From Trichinella spiralis (Eukaryota > Nematoda > Enoplea > Trichinellida > Trichinellidae): a stretch of DNA of 64,000 nt. Below, one piece after another: positions 24,301 to 36,369 of the stretch. The notes beneath the pieces were generated by a model. It saw only the letters and a list, made by a program, of their open reading frames with translations. It made no database searches and was not told where the DNA came from. How positions within the stretch are numbered: the first letter of the stretch is position 1; each line of letters opens with the position of its first letter. Location: positions 18,954,851-19,018,850 of the forward strand of contig CM012953.1 of assembly GCA_000181795.3 (NCBI GenBank), written 5' to 3'. The position numbers and the translations under genes are program-made.

Positions 24301-27300
24301 TTGATATAATTTTCAGAATTATTTTTTGTACAATGTGCTTTGACCAATGCGTCAAGAAAAAACGAATAATTTTGGTTCATTATTTTAATTTGGTTTTCAT
24401 TTTAATGTTTCTTATTTTTTTATCAAATATTTTAGACGTTCACAGCACTATATTTACCTTTTACTTGAACGTTAGTTATAAGATGCTTTATTAGTTGAAT
24501 AAGCAAGCTTTATCAAGACAAGTGATAATCATTTATCATTTTTAGAATGCGACTCCACTTTTAGCCGCTGTCTGCCAATCACCAATATCATGGACCGTTG
24601 TGGAGACTCTTTTAAAATTTGGCGCTCGAATACGACTTGATGGTGACAAACAAATTTCACCAGTAGATCTCATGCCTGAATTAGATAGATTGCAAAAAAC
24701 CTTGATCAGAGAGTTGGTGCATCAAGGCTTCCAGGCTTCTAAAGTAATACACATATACATACGCACACACATAAATATATCTTTTTTTCTTTTCTATAAT
24801 AATTCTTGATTTTAAAAAGCCTTTATATTTAAGTGTGCTGCTGATCAGAATCATTTTTCAATCCATAAGACAATCAGCGGAGCGGAAAAGTCAACTGGCA
24901 CTAAGGGTCATGAAATTGAAGTTCCCAAAGAATTGCTGAACCGCAATTCTGCGTTGACTAATTCTCTCAGGATGGCTACAGCTGCTATGCTATCTCAGTC
25001 TCCAAAAGGAAATCGTACAAATCATAAGCAGGGTATTTCTAATTTATTATTGAGTTTTTGAAAGTCAGTTTTTTAATCAGCAATCTTTACAAATCGTGAA
25101 ATTTAATAAACAAATATTCGCAATCTATTACTTCAGCACTTTATTAAGTTTGTAAATGTTAATTTTAATCTTAATTATTCTATGTAAAGTTAATCTCATT
25201 TTACATTCTATCTTACAGTTTGCAACGAAAAATTGCCTATAAATTTTAATTTATTCGGTGTATGTATTAAAGATAACTGAATGGCACTCTAACTACTGGA
25301 AAAGTTTCTATTAATTGGAATCTTTAGTACTATAATAGATATTTCAATGGTTTTACAACTGATAATCATAATTTAGAATCATTATTTTGTTGAACTTTGA
25401 TATTGTGCTAAAATGTTAAAAGAAATGTTTTTTACTGTCACTAATAAAAATTAGCAGTGTTTTGAATTTCAATTTTAAAAGGAGACTTCAATCTGTTCAA
25501 ATTTGGAGTAAAGAAGGTTAACAAATACTATCGGATACGACAAGCATGAAGTATTCCAAAGCATAAATGCAACTACGACTATGCACTTTATTTCCAATTC
25601 CCGTTATTTATCTTCAAACTAATATACTTAAATTAATTTACTATCCTGCTGCACAGTATAATACACCTTAATTGAATAAATTCTAAACTTAAATTTGCAG
25701 AATTATGAAAAATAAACATATCTGCTTATGATAATAATGTTTCAATAATAACTGAATATTTTCAATATTTTGGATGTTATTTCATTTTCTTACACTGTTT
25801 CTAATAATTATATATTTATATGAATATGTGAAAGTTGCATTTTGAGAACATTGAGAACTTTTGACATTTTGAGAACTTCTTTTATTTCATTTTGAAAACA
25901 AATGTAAACCACATTAAATGCAATATATGAAAATGAATGAAAAGTGGTAATTAAATCAAATACATCTAAATATGAATGAAATCCTCTCAAATTTTTCAAA
26001 TATTGCCAGTGTTGTTTAGTATTATTATCTTATACCCAGATAACATTTTTGTTTTATTTTCATAACTGATTTCAAAACAATAATGTTCCATAATATTATT
26101 CTTAAGTCTTTCCATAATAATATTATTCTTTATTAATTTCAGATTAACACTAGTGCAGTATTTAAATATTACTGTGCTGATTAAATGTAATCAACAGTGA
26201 TAAATTATTTGCCTCCATGCTACAGAAATTAACTTTTTTCTAAAAAATGCTTTCAATGCAAAGCATATTGAGAAAGCTTTTATTTATTAATATTCAATGC
26301 TAAGTAACTGCGTATTTAGGTAGTAACTGGGATTATAAAATTAATAAATTCTTCACTGTTTTTATGCAAATTTTAAAAGACAGCTGGATTCATTATTATA
26401 TACCTTTAAAATTTAAAGACTTTTTAAAATTGAACAGTTCTGTTATACAATAATGATGGCAGTAATTTTTAAAATGCAATAATCATCACAATAAATAATG
26501 AGTGGTCTTACAGCGAGTAATCTTTTGCTGTTTTTTATCTTTCAAATTCTGTTCATCAATAATCAAACGGAGAAGGGATACAATCCCAGGTGGTGCTTGC
26601 ACGCTCTTTTGTTCATGCAGCGATACTAACCTTCCAGATGGTTGTTGGTTCACATAGCCGCACCATGCACATTCCAAAGCGGAATTTTAACGGACGCCAC
26701 TCCTGCTGTAAATACTCGAACAAGGCTTCAACTTGACCTGACGTCCCAACATTTAAGACTTCGAAATCTGTGGATGCAAAGTTCACCGGCAAAAATGCTA
26801 ATGCCATTAGCATTTTTATTTGTTTTCTTATTTCCTGATTATTTATATAATAAGTTCTTAAGCCAAGCCGGCCGACCTGCTGAAGCATAATTAGGCAAAA
26901 GTGGAAGAAGCAACGTTTTACCCGGGTGTTGGGAAAGTTGCTTTGAATGGCCAGGATCAAGGCTATTTCGAAATCACAAACTAATTTTGCCGGACCAAGT
27001 TGGATGCCAAGTTCTTCCGCTTTGGAATGGAGCATTTCAAATATCCGGCTATACGTGGGCAGATCTTTCTAGCCGTCAAACAATATACCACAGGTAGCGT
27101 TTACCCCTCATGAATACATGAAGGATAAACAACTGCTAGTACCAGGATGGGACAGTCTTAAGAGTCCCACAGCTTAAGAGCACCGGCAGTTACTCAGAAC
27201 CAGCAGCCTCACACCATCTTCAGCCACAAACTCACTATATCATTGGTCGGTAATAGGGCATGGTTTTTATTCGTTCGTTTGAAAATTTTCGAATAATCTG

Positions 27301-30300
27301 ATCCAAAACGACTAATTTTGCCAAGCATAACTTTGGTGACACATGCTCTGCTTTTAACAATGTAAGAATACTTGGGCCGCTCTTGGCGTTCTTACCATTT
27401 TGGTTAAATAAACCAACCTCGCAATCATCATGTCTCAAGGAATGAACACGTGTCACGTGATATCGAAGAGAAGTTGTGGATGAGTGTTTAGTAAATTCTC
27501 TTTTGCAGTGACGGCATTTCAAAAACGATCATTTTTATGTATCCAGAAGTGCTTCCAGACACCAGATCGTCGGTTTTTGATCTCAGTCCATTCAGATTCC
27601 ATTGAAGAAATATTACAGAATACTAACAACAAACTTACAATTAGACTACCTCACTTATTACATACGTGTTGAACACCCTGAACAAAGGAAAACAGAAAAC
27701 TTACAGTAACTCTGATATTTAGGTGCAAGCATTTTAAATTCGTATAATTTTGACGACAAAAAACTTTAACGATTAATCGAATAAAAGCTAACGAATAACG
27801 GTTAATTTTTTCCAGGACATTAATCGAATTAATCAGTTAATCGATTAATCGAACCATGCCCTAGTCGGTAAATAATGCATTCAAAATTGATTTTGTTGTT
27901 GTTTGTTTGATAGTGTTGCTCACAGACGTTGAAATCTCCGGGTCCGGTTGTTGTACATTATGTGCCAAGCCTAGTTTCACGTAGGAAAATGATGGGCAGT
28001 ATCTAAGCTGGTGGAGGCATTGCTTGCCAGCTCATCGTATATCTCCGTTTCTAGCCTCAGATCCTCTGAGACCAGCCGTTTCAATTCATCATGCTGGTGG
28101 TGTTTGTAGAATGCGTGAGCGCCTACTGGCAGCTCTCCGCATATTCATTCTTGCGGATCACCCGTATGGCTTCCACATTTGTGGACAGGGTGCCAAGGCA
28201 GCCCGTCATTTTCTAAATTGAAAAAGAAATGGCTCGCTTGTGATATTGCACAATAATAACAACGTGCTATGCTATAACAATTATGTTTACCGTTGTGCAT
28301 ATCCAACATTTGTCATTGCAATTTGTGCGCTTTTGGGTGTAACACTGTCCTCTGTATTCTAATTTTTGTTGATTCCCTTGGAATTTCATCATTCCCCATC
28401 AGTAACAACTGTCGAAACCAAACACAACAGGAAACAAGAGAAAATGAATTTAACTTGACTTCCATTTTAAATAAGTTTTGCACCATTGCAGTTTTTTGTC
28501 CAACTGAGCCAGTTGTGTCTATATTTATTTCCTATAAGATTTGCTTCTGGTTTTCTGATGTGCATATTGTTTTTGCTAGTAATAGTAACATTAGTATTGA
28601 CATCTGAGAAAACTCCTGGCCATTTCCAGTTCAGAATTTCAGCAGGAAAAAAAAAGGTTGGAAGCAAAGTAATATATCATATTTGATTCACCAGTTTCTT
28701 ATAATGAGTCATCACAACAAACAGAGAAATACTGTTCAGTTGAATGTCCACTAGCAGTTGTTTCTCCCGTCAGATAAAGTTCGTGCTTGCTTGTAATTTT
28801 AAAAGTTTAATATATATTATGCGTACGCCTTTGTCGGAAATTGTTCATGTTTTTTGCCACATCAAATGTCAAGTACTTAACAGCCATAAGTTTATAAAGT
28901 AGATATTTGTTATAAAGTTGTCAATACAAAGGAAAATGATAAATTTTCCGCAGTTCCAGTTGTCAGATAAAACTAGGAGTTGTAATTACTGCATGTCAAC
29001 ATCGAAATATGTCAAAAATATATCATTGTATCACATTTGTGCTTAAATTTATTTGATATTCCTGCCTGTTTTCTTTAATTTTACATTTAATGAATATTAT
29101 TAATCATGTGATGTTCATAAAATACATTAGTATTAAAATTTATTATATGGAAAATAAAAATTTTATTTGATTATTTGAAAATTAGTAAATTGTTTTAAAG
29201 ATATTTTGATAAGATAATATGTTTAAATTCTCAGATTCATCATTGCAAAATACGTTATGTGGAAGTGATGGTGGTGATGCTATTTTAATGCTTAAACGAC
29301 TTGCTGAAAATTCAGAGTGTCTTCTGCATGTAACAGATGCAGTGATGCATGAAGCTGATACTTTAATTCATAACAGTAATCATAATGCTGAAAACTGCCA
29401 TCTTGATGATTTCATCAGTGAACTTCTTACTGAAATTATTTTTGTAAGTATTTTAAAATTTTTTTGCTCGACTGTTTTATCTCGCAAAACTGTTTTGCAG
29501 ACAGCAGTTAAACAGTATGATTCATGTACATGTTTGTCAGATGATTGTGAATCTGAGATGGTATTGCGCGCTGTTTTGGTGTCTCTAATTCGATTTGGTA
29601 CAATCCTGCTCACTAAAGGAGGAAAATGTGCTCTTTTTTCAGCTTTTAACCTTCTTAATTCAGTAAGTTATCAATTCAAAGCTTTTCTTTATTAAATAAC
29701 AGAATATTTTTAAAATATTTAATCTTTTAAATCGAATAAGTTTAGTAAACAGTATAAAATAGTATCTGTTTAATATGCTTCATTTATCAATTATTGTTAT
29801 TTTAAATATTTATTTATAATTAGTTTATTCTCTGGTATTTTCAGCATGATTTCAATGCTATTTTAAAAGCAAGGAATTGAAGCTTTGGAAAAATTAAAAT
29901 ATATTAGTTAATTAAATTCGTAATAAAATTATGTAAATTTTAATTTTTTAACATAAGGCATTAAAATTGCTTTTAGATAATTGAAACGTGCATAGCGTTA
30001 AAGTTGTTCAAAACACATCAGTTTAGTTTCCTTTCTTCACAACTTTTATGCTACAGTAATACAAACAGTGAAAATGCGTGCACACTGACACCTCAATGTC
30101 CATCAGAATCGATAAAAGTGAAACCTGGAACATTTTCTATACGAAAATTAGAAATATCTACTCCCAGTAGTTTGTCTATTGATGCGACTAAATTTTCTGA
30201 TCGTTCTACAGATGTGATTGAAGCATTCAACAAAGTTGAGCCCAGCACTCGTAAGTGACATTTTTAAATGTAAAATCAAGCTATTATTGATAGCAGTAAT

Positions 30301-33300
30301 AAACGTTATTAGCAAAATTTTTATTTCTCTTAAAAATAATTTACATTTAATTTAAATTTATGCAATTAAAAATAAATAATTCGCATACATTATTTAAATG
30401 AGAATTTATACTGCGGTTGCTTGAACACTATCTCCATTATTATGAAATTCATTCTTTTAAAGATTTATTTCATATAAATGATATTTCATATAAATTTATT
30501 TTTGGTTTCAAATTAGTTATATTTATATATAAAGAAGTATTCTGTTTGTGTTCCATGTCATTGATTTAATGAGAGATTACACAGAGTTTTAGCCAAGGCT
30601 TATGTTCTTAAAATATCTTATTACTATGCATTATAAGTAATAACACAAAATGTTTTAGCTGAATTACTTTTATTTGATTGTTTACAGTTATTACTATACT
30701 TCACAATGCACTGACATTACAAAAACGTTGTGGCACAGTTAAATACATTTGTTCTCCAAGTCGTCGATGCCGAAATTGCAGTCACTGTGTTTTAATTTTG
30801 GGCGCTCGAGTTTTGCTGTTTCTTTCTCATCAACTTTCATTTCGACGGAAACTCTGCGATGCTCAGCACATTCGCATTCTTATTCAAATGTTGGATGTAA
30901 CCTTGGAACCAGTATGTAATTTTTATTTTGCAGTTGCGAAACATATTTGTAGAATCTGAGTAATTATAGTTTTTGTTTGAAAATGAAAATGATGTATCAC
31001 AATTAAATAGCACTAATTCATCTTATGGAAAAAAGTAAAAAATATTATTTTCCAAATTATTTTTACTTGTTAAATTTTTTATATGTTTATTATATAATAC
31101 AATTATACTTTTTATTTTTATTTTAAAATTTTTAATTTCAAATTTAAATTTCAAATTTTAAATTTTTAGCAATTTTTAACCTACATGTTGCAAGTAGTCG
31201 CTATATTAGCACTGGAAAGAAAAGCACAAACATTACTACGGGATCTCAATGCTGAAGATGCATTAGTGCAGATGCTTCTTCCCGGTGACGAATGGTACTA
31301 CACCAATCATACAATGCTCTTCCCGAAGATTGTGAAGCACCATGCAGCCCGAATTCTTGTATACATTGGATTGGGGGAACTAGTTGGAAATAGAGTGAAT
31401 TTATTCCAACTGCCATGTATTTTTCCCTCAACAACGAAATGTAATAGCAGAGAAAGTTTACATTCAAAAGAAGTGAACGATCAGGATTTGTATATTTTGA
31501 AAACATGTTTTGCACAACCATGTGCTAAAGGAGCTAATGGAATATCATTGTATTCAGTTGAAGGGCTTCTTCTAAAAATCTTAGCAATGATGGGTGAAAG
31601 TTCAAGTAATAAAGAATCGAAATTGCTAGAGGTAAGCTACAGCGTTGTACGTTATACATTAAAATACTTTTCTAAAATTAAAAAGTTATCAAGTTATTAG
31701 AATTGAAAATTTTTCTTGCTATAAATTGCTATATTTTGCTTTGCATTACACCGTAATATTAGTAAAAGTTTAAAATATCAGGAAATTGTTGTTTCAAATT
31801 AAGTTATTATTAAGAGAGAAGATTAGGCAGTAGCAATTTATAGCAATATAAATAATTAGATAAGTTAAAAAGAAATTTCATGTGTGTGTGTGTGTGTGTA
31901 TGTTATACGTTCATAATTGTTTATGGTATGTTATACTTTATGTTTTATTTTTGCTTACTTATTTATTTAATTTTAGAATAAATTTTCTTGGATTGTCTCT
32001 TTAGCAGATCCTGTTATTTTACTTCGTCTGTTGTTGCACAAATTTGTTTGGGATGTTGGCTTTTTGAAACGTCGATTGCAGTGTGCAAGCAATTCTCTAG
32101 TAGTGCCCGCTTTCCAAGTACAGAAAAGTAAATCATTTGATCGTCATCTGCAAGCGAAATCTGATTTTGACGAATTAGCCGTTTCACCAGTGCTTCGTTC
32201 AGTTTCAATGAAAATGGAAAAGCTGCAAATGTCGAATGATTTTGATCAACGGCACAGCTTTTCTAATGCTGATGTTGCCGGCCCAAGCAACATTATGGAA
32301 TCAGTACGCCCTCGAGTACCTTTGACGAAATATTTGCCAAATTTTTTTCGTCCTAAAAGAACTAAACTAAACTCCAACACGTCTGTTCAATCGGTTCGCA
32401 GTTCAGATTCAGAAAAAGTACTGCAATTTCAAAAGCAATTACAAAATTTGCCACAGCGGAAACTAACCGACGAAAGTGTTGACGATCAGCCAGTGTTTTG
32501 TCGGACACCAGAAAATACAGAACGAATACCATCATGCCAGATTCAAACTACAGATTCAGGCAGTTCAACGTCAGTTGAGTGGTCAAGTGTTTCAGCTTTC
32601 AAAGAAGGAAAAATTAATGATTTAGAGCCAAAAGCTTATACGCTTGCCGTACCTCAAATTCAGATTGAAATCCGTCGCGCCAGCATTCTTTCCAACTATA
32701 GCGTCGGTTTTGCTGCAGGTAGTCCTCCATCTGATTGTTTGCCTTTGCTCACACCTCCTGCAAATATGAGCCGTCGATCATCAGGAACAACAAGCTCTGC
32801 AGGATCATGTCTTAGCGCTCTTTCATCCCATCGCTCATCCGTAGTTTCATCTATGGTTTTTTCTAACGCGTCCTCTCCATTGCCAGTTGGAGATGGAGTT
32901 GCTCATGTTTTTAATTTCATATCACCAAGACGTAGGGCTTCATCTGTTGTTGGTATTTTGCCAAAAATTAACTTAACAAGCTTGGAAAACCAACCAATTC
33001 TTTCATCAGACATGAATACGCTCAAATATATCTTGGAATGCGTAATGAGCATCTTCGCTCGCGGAAGTGACAGTATCAACGATCTCTTGAAAGAAATTCG
33101 CGCAACTTTGAAAGATGTTATGAACTTTACGGATAATACACAAATCAAAGATTGGTGCTGTGGAATGACTCAGTTTATCACTATTAAAGTGAGCTTAAAG
33201 ACAGGTGATTTGTTTACAACTTTACAGTTTATGTAAAACTCAATTGTAGGAAGTTCTCGAAGAATCAGAAGTTTATAATCGTGACTATCTTGGTGAAGAA

Positions 33301-34761
33301 TATTCAGAAGTACGTATTCGAATTGAAATTCAATAATCAAAGTTTATTGATGACTCCAGTTTAAATTTTAATTAATGTTTTTAAATTGAGTCCATTCATT
33401 TTAGTCATTTAATTTTGTTCTCAATTTAAGCTTCAAGATCAGATTGTTAGCGGATCTTTGCTTTGTTCTAAAGAAGAGGCTGCTTTGTTGGCAAGTATTC
33501 AAATTTCAATAGAAGAAAAATGGCCTTCAAATCAACGCAAGCTTACCCGTCATTTGTCTTACCGTAAACTTCGAGAAATTAGTCAGAAAATCAGTACGCT
33601 TGCCTGGGAACCAGGTGGTGGAACCCTTTCAACACTTAGCAGGCCTTTTGGCTTCTCATCTGCAAAAACAAAATTTTCTAATGCTGGAAATCAGCGTTCT
33701 TTTCTCAGTCGTTTGGTTCACAAAAAGCAAATTTCAGCTTCCAATTGCGAACAATTTGAACACTGTCTTCCTCAAACATATCGAGAAAGCAAAAAAACAG
33801 CTAAATTAATCCAAGTTAGTAAGCATTTTCATGTCTGATGTTGTAAATTTTTATATTGAAATTCTCTTTTTTCTAAATTGCTTAACAGCTTCAAAAAACA
33901 ATTTTTTAAAAAATGAATATGGATTATATTTAGGATTCAAAAAGAAAGCTTTTCCATTCAAATTTCTTTGATAGCGAAAAGGGTTTGAAACATCTGTACG
34001 TGCAAACTTGCAAGAGATTACCCTCATATGGCTGTAAAATATTTCCTGTCACTGAAATTTCACGTGGAAAAATTCTTAAAAAGGTAAATTTAAATTTCAT
34101 AAAATTCTGCCTATAACCGTTTGATATTGAAGTTTCTTTTATTTACTATTGTTTGTATTATACAGAACAGGTGTAATGAAAATTAGGAAATATTATTACT
34201 AAAGAAATTATTGTTATGAAAGTATTACTGTTGTAAAGATTCATTACAGCGTTGAAGTTCAAAAACAAATGAAACTTTTTTAAATTATAATTTGTTGTTT
34301 ATTTTGGAAAATACTCAACCTTTTAGTCTCGTCGTATTATTTGCTTTGGATCAACATATATCTCTTTGCTGAATCCTACAACGAAAGTTTTAATACGGAG
34401 ACAACCAACAGTGAACCTCATCAAATGGAAAGTTGACAGTGAACCAATGGAACAAGATTTTACGTTGGATTTCAATGATACAGTATGGCATTTTACAGGT
34501 TATGCAAAATGGGCTTGCGTTGAATTGTTTTATAAAATTTATTGCATTTTAGTACCTTCAATCATGCTAAGAAAAACTATAAGCATGACGTTATGGGAAC
34601 TCGTGCAAATTAATACGCCGAAGATCGTGCAAAAGGCATTTGCGTCAGTAAATCTACCTTCTGATTCTTTTCCTATTGGCTCATCGTCGAAAGGTAATTG
34701 GCAATTATTGTTTCCATCTTTTCTAAACACAGACAAAAGCAGAAATATTTTCTTTGATTAG
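15393..34761 (+). CDS. ankyrin / armadillo-like / talin-type FERM protein
   Basis: I do not recognise a named orthologue. Fourteen exons agree in phase: 15393-15980, 24546-24743, 24834-25032, 29235-29443, 29501-29662, 29977-30250, 30688-30911, 31170-31631, 31977-33188, 33250-33309, 33431-33814, 33934-34083, 34327-34498, 34553-34761 (TAG). About 1500 residues. Ankyrin-like repeats lie near 70-240 (RPLFLAIESGNADMVALL, ATPLLAAV). A helical, armadillo-like region follows to about 800, with KHHAARILVYIGLGELVG. Next is a Ser-rich linker with several RRxS sites, then FERM F2-F3 near 1185-1450 resembling talin (LYVQTCKRLPSYGCKIFPV; FTLDF). It is probably a membrane-cytoskeleton adaptor; no catalytic residues are seen. 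The start is the first ATG of the open frame; Met codons at 15423 and 15462 are alternatives. An internal donor at 34693 could join it to the PLC gene downstream. The domain order resembles KRIT1 only in having ankyrin plus FERM. Confidence 0.75.
15981..24545 (+). other. 8.5-kb first intron of the ankyrin-FERM gene
   Basis: Donor AAG|GTAACA and acceptor ATTTTTAG|AAT join in phase 0 in the middle of an ankyrin repeat. The intron is 70-75% A+T. More complex islands stand out at about 17250-17480 and 22160-22520, but I find no coding family, RNA gene or transposon ends in them. An intron of this size could carry enhancers. Confidence 0.7.
27246..27253. repeat. left target-site duplication of the hAT
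   Basis: GTCGGTAA, identical to the copy directly after the element at 27864-27871. Confidence 0.92.
27254..27863 (-). mobile_element. 610-bp non-autonomous hAT element with BED finger remnant
   Basis: Ends are inverted copies of TAGGGCATGGTT and are flanked by a perfect 8-bp duplication, the hAT hallmark. Inside, on the minus strand, is the start of a hAT protein: ESEWTEIKNRRSGVWKHF, then a one-base loss, then a BED zinc finger (KCRHCKREF with the paired HVTRVH) and a short hAT-like segment. The catalytic domain is missing, so this is an internally deleted copy that needed a transposase in trans. It sits inside the MULE, so it is the younger of the two. Confidence 0.92.
27768..27852. repeat. 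hAT subterminal ATTAATCGA repeats
   Basis: One end of the hAT carries several direct and inverted copies of ATTAATCG/CGATTAAT within 85 bp. In hAT elements such subterminal clusters bind the transposase. The other end lacks a comparable cluster. Confidence 0.6.
27864..27871. repeat. right target-site duplication of the hAT
   Basis: GTCGGTAA, identical to 27246-27253. Removing the element and one copy restores the MULE target sequence. Confidence 0.92.
29444..29500 (+). other. 57-nt stop-free intron, multiple of three
   Basis: Donor TTT|GTAAGT and acceptor TTTTGCAG. Retained, it would add 19 residues in frame. The Phe/Ser/Leu-rich product and the strong sites argue that it is an intron. Confidence 0.75.
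31881..31899. repeat. (TG)n dinucleotide microsatellite
   Basis: About nine TG units within an intron. Confidence 0.95.
31977..33188 (+). other. large Ser-rich linker exon with RRxS phosphosite cluster
   Basis: A 404-codon exon joining the armadillo-like part to FERM. It is low in hydrophobic residues and rich in Ser. It contains EIRRASIL (32670), SRRSSGT (32769) and PRRRASSV (32925); a further HSRRSSQL lies in exon 1 (15828). These RRxS motifs fit PKA-like basophilic kinases and could make 14-3-3 sites. The last third turns helical again (NTLKYILECVMSIF), leading to the FERM part. Confidence 0.7.
33431..34693 (+). other. talin-like FERM F2-F3 region
   Basis: Exons 33431-33814, 33934-34083, 34327-34498 and 34553-34693. 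F2 holds SKEEAALLASIQISIEEKW and CLPQTYRESKK. The F2/F3 join has HLYVQTCKRLPSYGCKIF, close to the YVKLARSLKTYGVSFF segment of talin. F3, a PTB-like fold, has a strand series ending FTLDF and the helix TISMTLWELVQ. Talin-type F3 domains bind integrin-like NPxY tails; whether this one does cannot be read from sequence. Confidence 0.75.
34499..34552 (+). other. 54-nt stop-free intron inside FERM F3
   Basis: ACAG|GTTATG to GCATTTTAG|TACC, phase 1. The open frame continues through it, but removing it joins WHFT to VPSIMLRKT and gives the expected F3 strand-helix spacing; its product, with Trp and Cys, looks out of place. Confidence 0.75.
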
Positions 34762-34885
34762 ATAGATAGATCAAATGATACTACATTTTTTTTACATCAT
34801 TTCAATTTTATTCCACTGAGATTTCAATGACGAGATTTCAACAAAGCTCTTGTGTAATAACAAAACGATGAACAGAGTTTATCAA

Positions 34886-34921
34886 AATAAAGTAAAATCC
34901 AGTAAAGGAAAATGAAATAAA
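34886..34921 (+). terminator. candidate polyadenylation signals after the FERM stop
   Basis: AATAAA at 34886-34891 and again at 34916-34921, 125-155 nt past TAG 34759-34761. They support a transcript that ends here. In DNA this AT-rich the hexamer is common, so the weight is moderate. Confidence 0.45.
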
Positions 34922-36369
34922 ATAATTTTTTGCTAATTCTTGGCATTTTAGAATTAAAAATTGTATTAACAGTACAACAGACTCAAAGCAAGTATTTAAA
35001 GTTCAGCTGAGCAATTAATTGTACTCAGTGTTAATAGAATTTTATAATTTTTTTATTTAAATTTTTTATAAATACCTTTTCTTTATTATAAAATGTTTAT
35101 TTATAGCTATTTTCAAAAATGTTAATTACGTAAGCAAAGTAAAATGCATATTTTATAAATAACTTGTTGGTTGAATTGCAAACAATTTCTTCCGCTTTGG
35201 TTGACGTGTTTTCAAAAACATTTTTTGCATACTTGCTTTCCGATTAGCATAAACAGGTTTGCAATTATCAGTAATAATATTAAAAACAACTGACTGAGAG
35301 AAATTATATTATGCATATTGCAAAAGACTGTAACATAAAATTGTTTAGCTTTGTCAATAGTAAGCGTTGCTTGTTGTAAAACACTTGTTTTGGTGCTTAA
35401 AGTGGTAAAATGCACTCTCATTCTTCTTTCAGTTGCATATTTCATCTTTATGAAAAATACTGTCAGGTGTGAGGCATTTATTAACTTTTATCTAAAAGAT
35501 TTTCAATTCAAATTTTTTTTAATTTTCAATAAAGGGGTTTGCTTACTTGAAATGTTAAAAGCACATTTTTGTTTAAATCTCAAAATTATTATTTGATTTT
35601 TCCGTATACATACATATACACGTATGTTCTGTTTTTATACTTGTTCTTATAAAATATTTAAAATATTTCAGATTTAATATATTATAATTATTTACTGTTG
35701 TTTATTGTACTGATATAAGTGTTTTAAGATTTAAATTAAAAGGCATTTAAATACTTTAATCTTAAGCATCTTGACATTTTATTAGATAAAAGAAAAAGTT
35801 GTGTAAAATATTAAAATAATAATATAAAGAATGTAATTGGTCAATTCTTTTGCGCATTGTGAAATGACAACAAATTCACACGTTATTTACTACATGTTAA
35901 AATGAAATTCATCTTTTACTAAATCATTTATGTAAATTTACTCAGTTACTTGGAAAAAATGTTCTGAAATGTTATACAGTATGTTGTATAAGGAAATTTT
36001 CAAGTAATCAAGCAAATAATTCTTACCTATTTGCTTATTTCAAAGATAGTATAATTAATAAAATGCCCTAGAATATCTTTATCATGCATGACAGACCACT
36101 AAGTGAATATCAAGAGGAGTAAGCAGTATGAAAAAATGAATTTTTTATCAGCAAAATTATGGTCAACAATATGAAATAATAAAAACAAGTTTGACGAGCA
36201 GAAAATTTCAAATAAGGGAAATATTATTTTATAAAGCTTACCGGAAATATCAGTACAATTATTGGGCTTTACAGAGCAGGTAGTTTAGCAAAGTGGTTGC
36301 ATTTTTTAGTTAGATGCATAATAAATGCCACGTTAAAATAGTAGATCTTTTTTGAATAAATTTGGTAAA

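Larger units (their letters stand above)
26486..28230 (-). mobile_element. degraded MULE (Mutator-like, FLYWCH-associated type) transposon
   Basis: Minus-strand pieces in correct order match the MULE transposases common in invertebrates. An N-terminal piece near 28020-28225 contains IYDELASNASTSLDTAHHFP. The core at 26613-27060 reads YSRIFEMLHSKAEELGIQ then KLVCDFEIALI, RCFFHF and MALAFLPVNF, including the conserved CDFE Asp region. A C-terminal piece near 26490-26600 contains KDKKQQKITR. The copy has several stops and at least one frame change, lacks recognisable ends and is interrupted by the hAT at 27254-27863. It is dead and fairly old. Confidence 0.8.
25033..29234 (+). other. 4.2-kb intron 3, carrying transposon debris
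   Basis: Donor CAGG|GTATTT (phase 1) and acceptor TTCTCAG|AT rebuild a GAT codon. The middle third holds a decayed MULE with a hAT element inside it; both read on the minus strand, against the host gene. The rest is AT-rich with no recognised content. Confidence 0.75.

Noticed and set aside
28293-28686. Overlapping frames on both strands next to the MULE
   Set aside because: No match to a FLYWCH finger or any other family; probably decayed flank.
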